Shown here piece after piece: positions 10,291 to 19,248 of a DNA stretch of 64,000 nt (position 1 is the first letter of the stretch; each line of letters begins with the position of its first letter). The position numbers and the translations under genes were made by a program. Source of the stretch: Orenia marismortui DSM 5156. GTDB taxonomy: Bacteria > Bacillota > Halanaerobiia > Halobacteroidales > Halobacteroidaceae. The notes beneath the pieces are model-generated. The model made no database searches. It saw only the letters and a program-made list of their open reading frames with translations, and had not been told where the DNA came from. The DNA lies in assembly GCF_000379025.1 (NCBI RefSeq), contig NZ_KB900619.1, positions 13,207 to 77,206 of the forward strand, read 5' to 3'.

Positions 10291-10497
10291 ATGAATAGAA
10301 TTTTAATTATAATAGCCTATATTATTATAGCTTTGCTAGAGATACCAGCTTTAATGAAAGAAACGAATAAAAGAGAGTTAATTTTATACTCTCTTTTATT
10401 TTCTAGCTCTTTAGCTTTTAGTATATTATTGGGATTAGAAATTAAGCTTATTGATCCTGCAAAAATAATAGAAAACATAGTTAAATTAATAATCTAA
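10291..10497 (+). CDS. Small two-TM protein of the germination operon
   Basis: 68 residues: a hydrophobic helix at ~4-20, a short charged loop (KETNKRE), a second helix at ~29-47, and a short tail. It starts 2 bases after the gerC stop, with a GGTGAG preceding. Small two-TM 'D' subunits encoded with gerA-type operons are known in Bacillus and modulate receptor activity. Position, size and topology fit that role, but homology is not demonstrable by eye. Confidence 0.75.
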   Translation: MNRILIIIAYIIIALLEIPALMKETNKRELILYSLLFSSSLAFSILLGLEIKLIDPAKIIENIVKLII

Positions 10498-10545
10498 TAG
10501 AATTATTAAACTGCTTAAATAGATATACATAAGAGGTGATTAACT

Positions 10546-11628
10546 ATGCAAAAAGAAATAATTTCTGATAAACAAGGTATATCTTTGGTAATAATGTTCA
10601 TAATAGGAATTTCATCAATTATAGTAACAGGAATAGAGGCAAAAGAAGACATTATTTATTCATTCTTATTAGCACTTTTAGCAGCTATAGTGATGGCTTT
10701 AGTTTATATTAGAATTACCTCACTCTTTCCTAGAAAAGACTTATTTGATATTCTAAATAGTTGTTTTGGCAAAGTCTTTGCTTCTATAATCACACTCTTA
10801 TATATCTGGTTTAGCTTTCATTTGAGCTCATTAATTCTCAGAGATTTTGGAGAATTTTATATTAATGTTGCAGCCCCTGAAACACCAATGATAGTTCCTG
10901 GGCTATTTATTACTATTTTAGCTATTTGGATAGTCAAAGAAGGAATCGAAGTTATTGGACGCTGGGCTGAATTCTTCTTACCCTTTTGTATTGGATTGAT
11001 ATTAATTATAGCAATCCTATTAATACCCCAAATGAATCTTAATAATATAAGACCTCAGTTATACCAAGGAATTACTCCAATTTTAAAGGGAGCTTTTGCT
11101 ATCTTCTCTTTGCCCTTTGCCCAAATCATGATCTTTATGATGATCTTTTCTAACTTACAGAAGCAGAAATCTTATCGTAAAGTTTATTTTATGGGGCTAT
11201 TGATAGGTGCAGGAATTTTGTTAATTAGCTCCTTAACTGATGTCTTAGTCTTAGGAGTAGTTAGAACTGCTAGAGTTTATTTTCCTACTTATTTGGCAGT
11301 AGCTAGATTAGATATTGGAAATTTTCTACAACGATTAGAGATCACAGTCTCTATTGTCTTTTTATTAAGCGGATTTGTAAAATTCGTTATTAACTTGTTA
11401 GCTACTTGCAAGGGGATTGCTAAGTTATTCAATTATGATGATTATAGATTTCTAGTTACCCCTGTAGCCTTAGGAGTATTAAACTTAAATTATCTATTAG
11501 CAGATAGTATCATGAGCTTTATAGAATGGAACATTATGATTGGGCCTTATTATGCTTTTTTCTTTCAAGTGATTTTACCACTTATAATTTGGATTGGAAT
11601 AGAGATCAAAGTAGCTTCTAAGCCTTGA
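10546..11628 (+). CDS. Spore germination permease-like subunit, GerB family
   Basis: 360 residues with about ten hydrophobic helices, the usual GerB size. It begins with the family-typical KEIISDKQGISLVIMFIIG and has the GIEVIGRWAEFFLPF segment seen in APC-superfamily GerB proteins. In the germinant receptor this subunit is the likely germinant-binding, transporter-like component. It follows the small two-TM gene by 48 bases with its own AGAGGTG site, completing an A-C-small-B order. No clear T-run terminator is visible after it. Confidence 0.94.
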   Translation: MQKEIISDKQGISLVIMFIIGISSIIVTGIEAKEDIIYSFLLALLAAIVMALVYIRITSLFPRKDLFDILNSCFGKVFASIITLLYIWFSFHLSSLILRDFGEFYINVAAPETPMIVPGLFITILAIWIVKEGIEVIGRWAEFFLPFCIGLILIIAILLIPQMNLNNIRPQLYQGITPILKGAFAIFSLPFAQIMIFMMIFSNLQKQKSYRKVYFMGLLIGAGILLISSLTDVLVLGVVRTARVYFPTYLAVARLDIGNFLQRLEITVSIVFLLSGFVKFVINLLATCKGIAKLFNYDDYRFLVTPVALGVLNLNYLLADSIMSFIEWNIMIGPYYAFFFQVILPLIIWIGIEIKVASKP

Positions 11629-12020
11629 TTTAAATAATTATATTTAGCTCTCTTTAAAACCTAAACTACAACTAATAAAAGTAATTTGATCTCTCTTAAC
11701 TTATCTACTCTAACTTAAGTTTTCATCAATCAAGATTAAGAATAAATTATTATATTGTGATCTATGTCTAATGAATTTGGGGATAAAAAAACATCCCCTT
11801 TGGAGTACTTGAATATTTGAAGATAAACTTATAGATAGGGATTACGGAACTTCGGTAACTAGTTAGAAGTGAAAAGTAAGCAGTAAATAACTTAACTTGT
11901 CACCTATTACTAGTCACTCGTTACTATCTCTTTATACCCATTAATTTTTTCTTTAAACTTTAAAATCTGTATAATATCTAAAATTAAAAAATAATATATA
12001 TTCCTGCTCAAAATTATTAA
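11629..12020. other. Convergent intergenic region with low-complexity repeat
   Basis: This gap lies between the ends of the germination operon and the PRD regulator. A GGGGAT/ATCCCC hairpin at 11779-11798 encloses an A-tract, but no T-run follows on either strand. From about 11850 to 11935 the sequence is a degenerate GTAAC/AGTGA/TACTAG repeat, partly self-complementary, of the kind scattered between genes in AT-rich Firmicutes. No gene is seen. Confidence 0.45.
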
Positions 12021-14234
12021 TTATAATAATTCTTTAATCTTCTTTATAACAGCCTTTTTGGTATTTACTGCTAAAATTTCTTCTACAAAGTTATTTCTAT
12101 TAAGTAATTTCAATAATCCTGATAAAGCAGGTAAATGTGATGTCTCATCTTCAGGTGCTAAGATAAAGATTAGATGTACTGGATCATAATCATGACCAAA
12201 TTTGACTCCTTCTTTGATAACAGCCAGTCCTATGCTTTTAGCTATGACTCCATCTTCTGGCCTAGCATGTACTAAACTAATATGAGGGGCAATCACTACA
12301 TAAGCTCCCTTATCTTCAATTATTTTAATTGTCTTCTTAATATAACTCTCTTTTATATAACCCTTGTTCAATAAAACTTCTCCTATTAAAGAAATTCCTT
12401 TCTTCCAATCATCTACTTCTTCTATTATTGATATCTTATCTATTGTTAATAATTTTAATAAATCTTCATCAATATTCTCTTTAGTATCTTGGTTAGTCTT
12501 TAAATCATCATAGACATTAATTCCTTTATATTCAAAGAAATCTTCTAAGGATTCTTTTAAAGCATTCTTATCTCCAATAATTGCTTCTTCTTCTATAACT
12601 TCGATTAATTCTTGAATATTAAAAGAATAATTCTCCGCGTCTTTAAAGTCATAGTTATCTTTAAGAACTTCTTTTTGATTATTGATAATTTTTCTGATCT
12701 TTTCCTTATCCTTTTGACTTAGTAGTGGATTAACCTCTAGTACTTCACATCCTTCAATATCTATTGGAATGGTTGTAATAATTAAATCAATATTAGCAAA
12801 ATCAACTTCTCCACTCTCTAGTTGAAGTACAGAAAGAATATTAGAAATTTTAATCTCAGAAAATTCTTTTCTCAGTCTTGAAGCCAATAAATTACTTGTT
12901 CCCATTCCACTAGAACATACTAGGACTACTCTAAGAGATTTATTAGCACCTGTATACTTTTTCCTTTCAAAAGCAGCCCCAAAATGGAGTGCAATATAAC
13001 CAATTTCATCAGCTGTAATATCTTTTTGTAGCTCACTTTGTAATATTTTAGCTGCTTTTTCAGCAGCTTTGTAGATCTTTTTATAGCGATTTTTAATATC
13101 TAATAGTAATGGGTTTTTTAGTGGTAAGTCATATTTAATCCGATTAATTGTGGGTTTTAAATGTAAAGCTAAACCAATTATTAACTGAGCATCATCAATT
13201 AATTCTAATCCCAAATAGTCCTCAGCTATCTTAACCATTTCCCTAGTTAAAACGATTAACTCTGGATCTAAATCATTCTCATTAAAATTGCTATAGTTAT
13301 CTCCTTCTACTTTCTGCCATAACTTAGCACCCATTAAGTGTAAACTTATATACCCAATTTCTGAATCTGGAACCTTTATCTCAAATAGCTGTTCTACAAT
13401 ACTTCCTATCTTTTCTGCTATATTATATTCGTTACTCTTCTTAAGTAACTTTAATCGTTCAGCAGGTAAATGAATATCCTTTCCTTCTAATAATCTACTT
13501 ATTGCTAATGATAAATGAACTAACAAACCTGCATAAGCACCATCAGCAAATTGAAATCCTAATTGTTTTTCTGCAAAAGAAATTACACTTTCAACCTTAT
13601 TTAAATCAATACCAGAAATAAGTTTATCAAATTCAGTAAAAAAGCCTGGATTTAGATTTCTTGTTTTTAATGCTTTATTTTGAATCTGGCGTAAAAAATC
13701 AATTAATTCAGTTTCATCTGCTGTTTCTTCTAGAATATTTGTCATTGCATGTCTGAAATCTATTTCCGCTCCACAGATCTCTAAGCCATAATTAGTTTTA
13801 CGAATCAACTCTAAATTATGCTTAGTCAACCACTTTTCAACTTCATTTAGATCTTTTATAATAGTTGATTTACTTATCTGTAGCATTAATTCTAACTCTT
13901 TAATAATGATTGCTTCATTGGCTTGAAATAATCTAAATAGAATTAAGCGCTGCCTTTCTTGGGGAGACAAAATTCGTTCAAAGCTGTGAATATCGATTAA
14001 TTCTCTTCTAACTTTATTTAGCTCTGCTTCTTCTCCTTGCAGATAAACTCCTACCCGTGTTTTTCTGACTAAGCTAAGTTCATAAGAAGAAAGACTATCT
14101 TTAATATCATCTAGATCATATCTAATAGTTCTAGGACTAACCTCAAATTCATCTGCTAAATCTTTAATAGCAACTGGAGCTTGTTGATCAATTAAATAGT
14201 TCAATATTTGGCATGTTCGTGGCTTCAGACTCAA
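12021..14234 (-). CDS. PRD-domain transcriptional regulator with EIIB- and EIIA-like domains (MtlR/BglG type)
   Basis: A five-part regulator. N-terminal HTH domains (with SPRTIRYDLDDI in the first) are followed by two PRDs carrying the regulatory histidines (HLSLAISRL and SLHLMGAK; ALHLKPTINR and ALHFGAAF). Then comes an EIIB-like domain with its cysteine in VCSSGMGTS, and an EIIA domain with the phosphorylatable His in VHARPEDGV. PTS components phosphorylate PRD and EII domains to set activity. It is the last gene after the ascorbate-type PTS/transketolase genes and probably activates them. The start is set at TTG 14234, 7 bases after GGGGG; the longer TTG start at 14264 has no Shine-Dalgarno. 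Confidence 0.9.
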   Translation of the reverse strand: MSLKPRTCQILNYLIDQQAPVAIKDLADEFEVSPRTIRYDLDDIKDSLSSYELSLVRKTRVGVYLQGEEAELNKVRRELIDIHSFERILSPQERQRLILFRLFQANEAIIIKELELMLQISKSTIIKDLNEVEKWLTKHNLELIRKTNYGLEICGAEIDFRHAMTNILEETADETELIDFLRQIQNKALKTRNLNPGFFTEFDKLISGIDLNKVESVISFAEKQLGFQFADGAYAGLLVHLSLAISRLLEGKDIHLPAERLKLLKKSNEYNIAEKIGSIVEQLFEIKVPDSEIGYISLHLMGAKLWQKVEGDNYSNFNENDLDPELIVLTREMVKIAEDYLGLELIDDAQLIIGLALHLKPTINRIKYDLPLKNPLLLDIKNRYKKIYKAAEKAAKILQSELQKDITADEIGYIALHFGAAFERKKYTGANKSLRVVLVCSSGMGTSNLLASRLRKEFSEIKISNILSVLQLESGEVDFANIDLIITTIPIDIEGCEVLEVNPLLSQKDKEKIRKIINNQKEVLKDNYDFKDAENYSFNIQELIEVIEEEAIIGDKNALKESLEDFFEYKGINVYDDLKTNQDTKENIDEDLLKLLTIDKISIIEEVDDWKKGISLIGEVLLNKGYIKESYIKKTIKIIEDKGAYVVIAPHISLVHARPEDGVIAKSIGLAVIKEGVKFGHDYDPVHLIFILAPEDETSHLPALSGLLKLLNRNNFVEEILAVNTKKAVIKKIKELL

Positions 14235-14268
14235 CTTCTTACCCCCTTCTTTCTTATCATGCAAAAGG

Positions 14269-14306
14269 ATAATAACCCTGTAGTCAAAAACTACAAGGCT
14301 ATTATC
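14269..14306 (-). promoter_or_regulatory. Stem-loop between transketolase and the PRD regulator gene
   Basis: Two 17-base arms pair completely on the minus strand if G-U pairs are allowed, around a short A/T loop, followed by only four Ts. It lies about 35 bases past the transketolase stop and just before the regulator's start region. It may be a weak terminator that lowers regulator expression, or an RNA target of the PRD protein. Confidence 0.5.
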
Positions 14307-14343
14307 ATTTAAGATCCTTGATAAAGATTAGATTCTGTATAAT

Positions 14344-15303
14344 CTATTTAGCTAATAACTCCTTAATTCCTTTAATAATGTCTAAATAACTAAGACCATA
14401 CACTTTCTGTAAATAATCCAGCTTACCTACCTGCCCAAATCTATCTTGCACACCAATTCTCTTTAACTTAACTGGATAGTTCTCTGCTAATACCTCTGCT
14501 ACTGCAGAGCCTAAACCATTGATAATATTATGATTTTCTGCAGTCAAAATTGCCCCTGTCTTTTGAGCATACTCAATGATCAACTCTTTATCAATTGGCT
14601 TAATCGTAAACATATCAATTACTGCCACTTCAATACCTTCTTCTTTTAAAGCTTTAGCTGCCTTTAAAGCTTCATAAACCATAATACCACTGGCAATAAT
14701 AGTAGCATCTTTAGCATCAACTAATACATTCGCCTTTCCAATAGTAAATTCTGAGTTGTTTCGATAAATTTTATTGGCATTCTTTCTAATAGTCCTAATA
14801 TAATGAATCCCTTTTTCATCTTTAACAGTTTTTAATACTGACTTCAACATAGTAGAATCACTAACTTCTATAACTTTCACCTTAGGAATAGCTCTCATAA
14901 TTCCTAAATCTTCAAAAGGCATATGAGTTCCACCATTATGCTGAGCAGTTATCCCCGAGTCAGAAGCAATTATTTTAATGTTATTATCAGAGTAGGCACC
15001 AGATAAAAATACTTGATCATAAGCTCGTCTAGTAGCAAAAGATGCAAAGGTGTGTACAAAAGGTATCTTCCCTGTCATTGATAATCCTGCCGCTACTCCC
15101 ATCATATTTGCTTCCATAATACCACAATTGATCATCTGTTTAGGAAACTTATCTTGAAAATCATTAGTCTTAATCGCTCCCATTAAATCAGCCTCTAAAG
15201 CAATAAGATCTTCATCTTTCTCAGCCATTTCACATAAGGTCTGACTATATACTTGGCGCATCTCTAGATCTTCTTTTAGGTTATCTTTAGCTAATTTAAA
15301 CAA
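14344..15303 (-). CDS. Transketolase C-terminal subunit
   Basis: 319 residues: the pyrimidine-binding and C-terminal halves of a split transketolase. Visible signatures are EANMMGVAAGL, FVHTFASFATRRAYDQV and GITAQHNGGTHMPFEDLGIMR. With the partner at 15386 it transfers two-carbon ketol units between sugar phosphates using thiamine diphosphate. The start is TTG 15303, 7 bases after AAGGAGG. Encoding it beside a sugar PTS suggests the imported ketose or pentose phosphate enters the non-oxidative pentose phosphate pathway directly. Split transketolases are common in Firmicutes and do not identify the sugar. Confidence 0.92.
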   Translation of the reverse strand: MFKLAKDNLKEDLEMRQVYSQTLCEMAEKDEDLIALEADLMGAIKTNDFQDKFPKQMINCGIMEANMMGVAAGLSMTGKIPFVHTFASFATRRAYDQVFLSGAYSDNNIKIIASDSGITAQHNGGTHMPFEDLGIMRAIPKVKVIEVSDSTMLKSVLKTVKDEKGIHYIRTIRKNANKIYRNNSEFTIGKANVLVDAKDATIIASGIMVYEALKAAKALKEEGIEVAVIDMFTIKPIDKELIIEYAQKTGAILTAENHNIINGLGSAVAEVLAENYPVKLKRIGVQDRFGQVGKLDYLQKVYGLSYLDIIKGIKELLAK

Positions 15304-15337
15304 GGTCTTACCTCCTTAGGATTAATAATGAATAATT

Positions 15338-15380
15338 TAATTTAAAATCCTCAATAAAAATTATTGAGGATTTTAAATTA
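15338..15380 (-). promoter_or_regulatory. Strong intra-operon stem-loop
   Basis: Exact 20-bp inverted repeats (15338-15357 and 15361-15380) with a 3-base loop fill the gap between the two transketolase subunit genes. On the minus strand no clean T-run follows. It may set mRNA stability or partial termination between subunits that should be made in equal amounts. Confidence 0.6.
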
Positions 15381-15385
15381 ATCTC

Positions 15386-16204
15386 TTATTGATCTATGAA
15401 ACTATCAATTGCCTTAATATCTTCATCATTAAAGCGCACATGATGATTTGATTCCATCTTTTCAAAGTAAGAAATCCCTTGTCCTTTAACCGTATCTAAA
15501 ACAATAGCAACAGGTTTATCCTGTGATTTTGCCCAGTTAATCTTTTCATAAATTTCCTTAATTGAATCACCCTTAACTCTTTTAGCTAGAAATCCAAAAC
15601 TTTCAAGCTTATTGACAAAATCAAAGGTCTGGCATATATCATCTGTTCTTCCATCAAGCTGTTTTTTATTCTCATCAATAAATAAGATGAAATTATCCAA
15701 TTTTTGATGGGCTGCAAACATAATAGCCTCCCAACATTGCCCTTCATTTAATTCTCCATCTCCTACTATACAATAGGTATAGTTATTTAGAGATTTTAGT
15801 TTATTACCTAAAGCAATACCAACAGCTACAGAGATCCCCTGTCCTAAAGAACCAGTAGTAGCATCAACTCCAATAGTTAATAAGCGATCAGGATGACTTG
15901 GTAATTTAGTAGCATTTTGATTAAGAGTCTTTAACATTTCTAATGGAAAGTATCCTTTTAAAGCCAAAGTAGAATATAAAGCTGGTCCAGCATGGCCTTT
16001 GGATAATACAAAGTAATCTCTATCTTCCCAACTTGGATTTTTAGGATCAATTTGCATTATCTCACCATATAATACAGCTAAGGTTTCTATAATTGACATA
16101 CTCCCACCAATATGACCAAAACCTAACTCCTTTAACTCCTGCAAAGTCTCTACTCTAATTTGATGAGCAAACTCCTCTAATTTTTTTATTTTTTGATCAC
16201 TCAT
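15386..16204 (-). CDS. Transketolase N-terminal subunit
   Basis: 272 residues: the diphosphate-binding half of a split transketolase. It shows GHIGGSMSIIETLAVLY, SKGHAGPALYSTLA and the ThDP/metal motif GDGELNEGQCWEA, and its C-terminal stretch has the expected HHVRFN. It pairs with the C-terminal subunit downstream. The Shine-Dalgarno AGGAGG is 10 bases from ATG, only 14 bases after the IIC stop, so it is part of the PTS operon. Confidence 0.93.
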   Translation of the reverse strand: MSDQKIKKLEEFAHQIRVETLQELKELGFGHIGGSMSIIETLAVLYGEIMQIDPKNPSWEDRDYFVLSKGHAGPALYSTLALKGYFPLEMLKTLNQNATKLPSHPDRLLTIGVDATTGSLGQGISVAVGIALGNKLKSLNNYTYCIVGDGELNEGQCWEAIMFAAHQKLDNFILFIDENKKQLDGRTDDICQTFDFVNKLESFGFLAKRVKGDSIKEIYEKINWAKSQDKPVAIVLDTVKGQGISYFEKMESNHHVRFNDEDIKAIDSFIDQ

Positions 16205-16218
16205 TAATCTATACCCTC

Positions 16219-17577
16219 CTAAATTTCCTCTGTGATTTCCTCCTGCTTAGCTTTGAATTTTATAGAAATTAAAGCAATAACAACAACTACTCCAACAATT
16301 ATACTTGTTATCATACCTTTACTTAAGGAATCTGCCATCTTCCCTAAGATAATTCCAACTAAGCCAAAGTCAGCATCAGAAAATGTAGTATTAGCAAAAC
16401 CTAAGCTTCCTAGTACAGGCATCAACATTACTGGTAGTGCAGTAATTAATAAACCATGAGAGAAGGCTCCTAAAACCGCTCCTCTTCTACCCCCTGTTGC
16501 ATTACCAAATACACCTGCTGTAGCTCCACAGAAGAAGTGAGGTACCACCCCTGGCAAGATTAAAGTCCATTTTAGTTGACCTAAGATAAATAATCCTACA
16601 ACTCCAGCAGCAAAACTGGATAAAAATCCAATTAATACAGCATTTTGAGCATATGGAAATACAATTGGACAATCTAGAGCAGGCTTAGCATCAGGAACTA
16701 ATTTCTCAGAAATACCCTTAAAGGCTGGTACAATTTCTGCTAAAATAAGTCTTACACCTTGTAGGATTACAAATACCCCTGCTGCAAAGGTTATTGCTTG
16801 CAAGATTGCAAAGACAATAAAGTTCTGTCCGTCACTTAGATTACTTTCAACATAACTTGCTCCACTAGCAATAGCTACTATAATATATAACACTCCCATT
16901 GTTAATGAAATAGAGATTGAACTATCTCGCAAAAATCCTAAGTTCTTAGGTAAATCCATCTCCTCAGTAGATCTTGAGTCTTTTCCTACTAACTTACCAA
17001 CCCAAGCAGATAATACATACCCAGTTGTGCCAAAATGGCCAAAGGCAATATTGTCATTACCAGTTATCTTTCTCATAGTTGGTTGGGCTAAAGCAGGAAA
17101 TATAGCCATAACCAAACCTAAAGTTAAAGAACCTACCAAAATTAAATTAACTCCTGTAAATCCAGCCACTACTAAAATAACAGCAATCATACATGCCATA
17201 TAAAAGGTGTGATGTCCAGTTAAAAAGATATATTTTAACCTTGTAAATCTAGCGATCAAAATATTAGCCAACATACCAAAGACCATAATTAATGCAGTAG
17301 CAGTACCATACTCTTCTAAGGCTAAAGCAACAATCGCCTCATTATTTGGTACAACTCCTTGAACATTAAATCCAGCTTGGAATAATTCTCCAAAAGGATT
17401 AAGAGCACCTACAAGAATTCCAGCCCCACCACCTAATACAATAAAACCTAATATAGTCTTTAAAGTTCCTTTAATCACATCTGAGGCCGATTTCTTTTGC
17501 AATAGTAAACCTACCAAAGCTATTACACCTACTAATATAGATGGCACACTTAAAATATCAACTAATAAATCTAACAT
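16219..17577 (-). CDS. PTS IIC component, ascorbate (UlaA/SgaT) family
   Basis: 452 residues with 10-12 hydrophobic helices. Family hallmarks include GTLKTILGFIVLGGGAGILV near the N-terminus, EEYGTATALIMVFGMLANIL, and TGHHTFYMACM. It forms the membrane channel that imports and, with IIA and IIB encoded upstream, phosphorylates its substrate. UlaA is the L-ascorbate transporter in enterobacteria, but no ascorbate catabolic genes (ulaG, ulaD-F) are here, and transketolase follows instead, so the substrate may be a different sugar. Start ATG after GGGGGG. Confidence 0.92.
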   Translation of the reverse strand: MLDLLVDILSVPSILVGVIALVGLLLQKKSASDVIKGTLKTILGFIVLGGGAGILVGALNPFGELFQAGFNVQGVVPNNEAIVALALEEYGTATALIMVFGMLANILIARFTRLKYIFLTGHHTFYMACMIAVILVVAGFTGVNLILVGSLTLGLVMAIFPALAQPTMRKITGNDNIAFGHFGTTGYVLSAWVGKLVGKDSRSTEEMDLPKNLGFLRDSSISISLTMGVLYIIVAIASGASYVESNLSDGQNFIVFAILQAITFAAGVFVILQGVRLILAEIVPAFKGISEKLVPDAKPALDCPIVFPYAQNAVLIGFLSSFAAGVVGLFILGQLKWTLILPGVVPHFFCGATAGVFGNATGGRRGAVLGAFSHGLLITALPVMLMPVLGSLGFANTTFSDADFGLVGIILGKMADSLSKGMITSIIVGVVVVIALISIKFKAKQEEITEEI

Positions 17578-17601
17578 TATACATCCCCCCCTTAAATTAA
17601 T

Positions 17602-17868
17602 TTAGTCAACTAAAGTCTCTTCTAACTTCTGCTTTAACTCCTCTTTATCAATAATACTATCTAATGATATTACATTATTAAGATGTGGTGCACTATTGGC
17701 AATATCCTTGCCCATAACAAACCAATCTGCCACATCTTGAGTAGCTGATGCCAGATCTGAATGATCTACTTCTGCTTCAATACCTATCTCTGTTAAAACA
17801 TCTTTAATATTCATCTCCAACATAAAGCTACTACCTAATCCTGAACCACAGACTGCTAATATTTTCAT
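17602..17868 (-). CDS. PTS IIB component, ascorbate/SgaB type
   Basis: 88 residues with the phosphorylated cysteine in VCGSGLGSSFMLEMN near residue 7, the signature of lactate/ascorbate-class IIB proteins. It relays phosphate from the IIA protein encoded just upstream to sugar bound by IIC. The length is usual. The Shine-Dalgarno is AAGGGGG, and the spacing to its neighbours is 20-24 bases. Confidence 0.93.
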   Translation of the reverse strand: MKILAVCGSGLGSSFMLEMNIKDVLTEIGIEAEVDHSDLASATQDVADWFVMGKDIANSAPHLNNVISLDSIIDKEELKQKLEETLVD

Positions 17869-17888
17869 AGTAAAACCCCCTTATTAAT

Positions 17889-18341
17889 TTATTTAGTAAT
17901 AGATTCTTTTATATACTTAAATACTTCTAGTGAAGTAGTCTTATCAAAGATTTGATCAACAGCATTCTCCCTCATCAAAACTCTCATTAATTCTGATAAA
18001 GCACCCAAATGCCTATCTCTATCCAAGGCACAAAAAGCAAAAGCTATTTTTACAGGATCATTAGTTTCATGCCCAAATTCAACTGGAGTATCCAGGGTAA
18101 CTAAACTCATTCCCAAATCCTTAACTCCATCTTCAGGCCTAGCATGTAAAATTGCTACCCCTTTTGCTATTACAATATAGGGGCCATTAACCTCTATCGA
18201 CTTAATCATTGCATCTATATATTCACTTTTAATCAGATCATCTTTTAAAAGCATATTTCCAGTTTTTCTAGTAAGATCACGCCAATTTTCTGCTCGAACT
18301 TTAGTGGCTATACGTTCTTGAGATAATAGCTCTAATAACAT
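17889..18341 (-). CDS. PTS IIA component (mannitol/fructose/ascorbate class)
   Basis: About 150 residues with the active His in LHARPEDGV, the same motif as the EIIA domain of the regulator at 12021. It accepts phosphate from HPr and passes it to the IIB protein. The start is placed at ATG 18341, 9 bases after AAGGAG; the longer in-frame start at 18368 precedes that Shine-Dalgarno, and ATG 18347 is too close to it. This is the first gene of the PTS-transketolase-regulator unit. Confidence 0.92.
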   Translation of the reverse strand: MLLELLSQERIATKVRAENWRDLTRKTGNMLLKDDLIKSEYIDAMIKSIEVNGPYIVIAKGVAILHARPEDGVKDLGMSLVTLDTPVEFGHETNDPVKIAFAFCALDRDRHLGALSELMRVLMRENAVDQIFDKTTSLEVFKYIKESITK

Positions 18342-18969
18342 CTTCATCCACTCCTTCCTAAAAATCAAATCTCAACTTAACTCTTTTCTGTTACTTCTAT
18401 TTTACAAGCTATAAAGCAGAGATTCAATCTATCATTGTTGCTTTTCTATTCTAAAAAATTGTGGCAAATTTATAATATTTACAATGAAATTATCGCTAAA
18501 ACTATAATTATAATTTATAACTTACTTTTTAAAATTCTGAGTTAAATAATACCTTTATACTACTTAATAATAACTATAGGGATTAAGAGATTAATCTTCT
18601 ATTTAAGCTAAAGATGATAATAGATCTTCTTAAGTTATTTATATTAATTCTATAACTAAAAAACAATGATTAATTAGTTCATTTTCTTTCTAAGTAATTA
18701 TGGCAAAAGCTATAAATTCAAAATATCTTTTACATTATTACCCATTTTAAAGATGAAGATAGCTCATAATTTGACCTTAATATTCTCCAGAGCCATAGAT
18801 TAAACATTACTTTAATAGATCGATATAATATCACAAATCTCTTGTTCTCCTATAATTTATACAAAAACTAAAAAGAGATTGGCATAAATGCCAATCTCTA
18901 TGATTTAATAGCTTACTTTTTCTTATTAGCTTTATTATATTTTTAATCTGTTAAATTTTTATCTTAAAT
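18342..18969. other. Intergenic region upstream of the PTS operon
   Basis: About 630 bases, AT-rich. The left part should hold the PTS operon promoter, though I find neither a sigma-54 (-24/-12) nor a clear sigma-A pair. The terminator of the selenium genes sits at 18871-18899. No gene is seen. Confidence 0.45.
18871..18899 (-). terminator. Terminator of the selenium operon
   Basis: An 11-bp stem (AGAGATTGGCA and its complement) with a TAAA loop; on the minus strand it is followed by TTTTTAGTTT. It lies ~70 bases past the DUF3343 stop. Confidence 0.85.
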
Positions 18970-19233
18970 CTACTTGCTAATCTTTTTAATCCGTTTTTCT
19001 AAACCTTCTTTTAGCACATGATAAAAAGCAGCAAATTCAATCTTATTATCCTCTAGCAGAGAAGTTATTTCAACATCCTTAACCTCTGTTTTAATAGCCA
19101 TCCCACAATCTGCACTAATCTCAGGTAAAATAGGAATCATCATGATCTTATATCCATTAGCTTTAAGAAACTTTTCAGCTTGTAAGGAGTGGTGTGTTGA
19201 ATTAAAGACCAATAAATTATACTCTTCTATCAA
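18970..19233 (-). CDS. DUF3343 protein, putative Se/S carrier
   Basis: 87 residues. An N-terminal strand-helix (LLVFNSTHHSLQAEKFLKANG) is followed by PVLPEISADCG-like sequence with the conserved cysteine in ISADCGMAI. DUF3343 proteins are repeatedly encoded next to selD and are thought to bind or carry reactive selenium or sulfur; this is a genomic-context idea, not an assay. TTG start, 6 bases after AGAGGG, 15 bases after the selD stop. It is the last gene of the unit. Confidence 0.85.
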   Translation of the reverse strand: MIEEYNLLVFNSTHHSLQAEKFLKANGYKIMMIPILPEISADCGMAIKTEVKDVEITSLLEDNKIEFAAFYHVLKEGLEKRIKKISK

Positions 19234-19248
19234 GCTTATCCCTCTTTT

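Noticed and set aside
11779..11798. Hairpin as terminator for the germination operon or PRD regulator
   Set aside because: The 6-bp stem encloses the A-tract in its loop and neither strand has a T-run after the stem.
16219..17577. True L-ascorbate transporter (UlaA) assignment
   Set aside because: The family match is good, but no ascorbate 6-phosphate catabolic genes accompany it, so I kept the family name and not the substrate.
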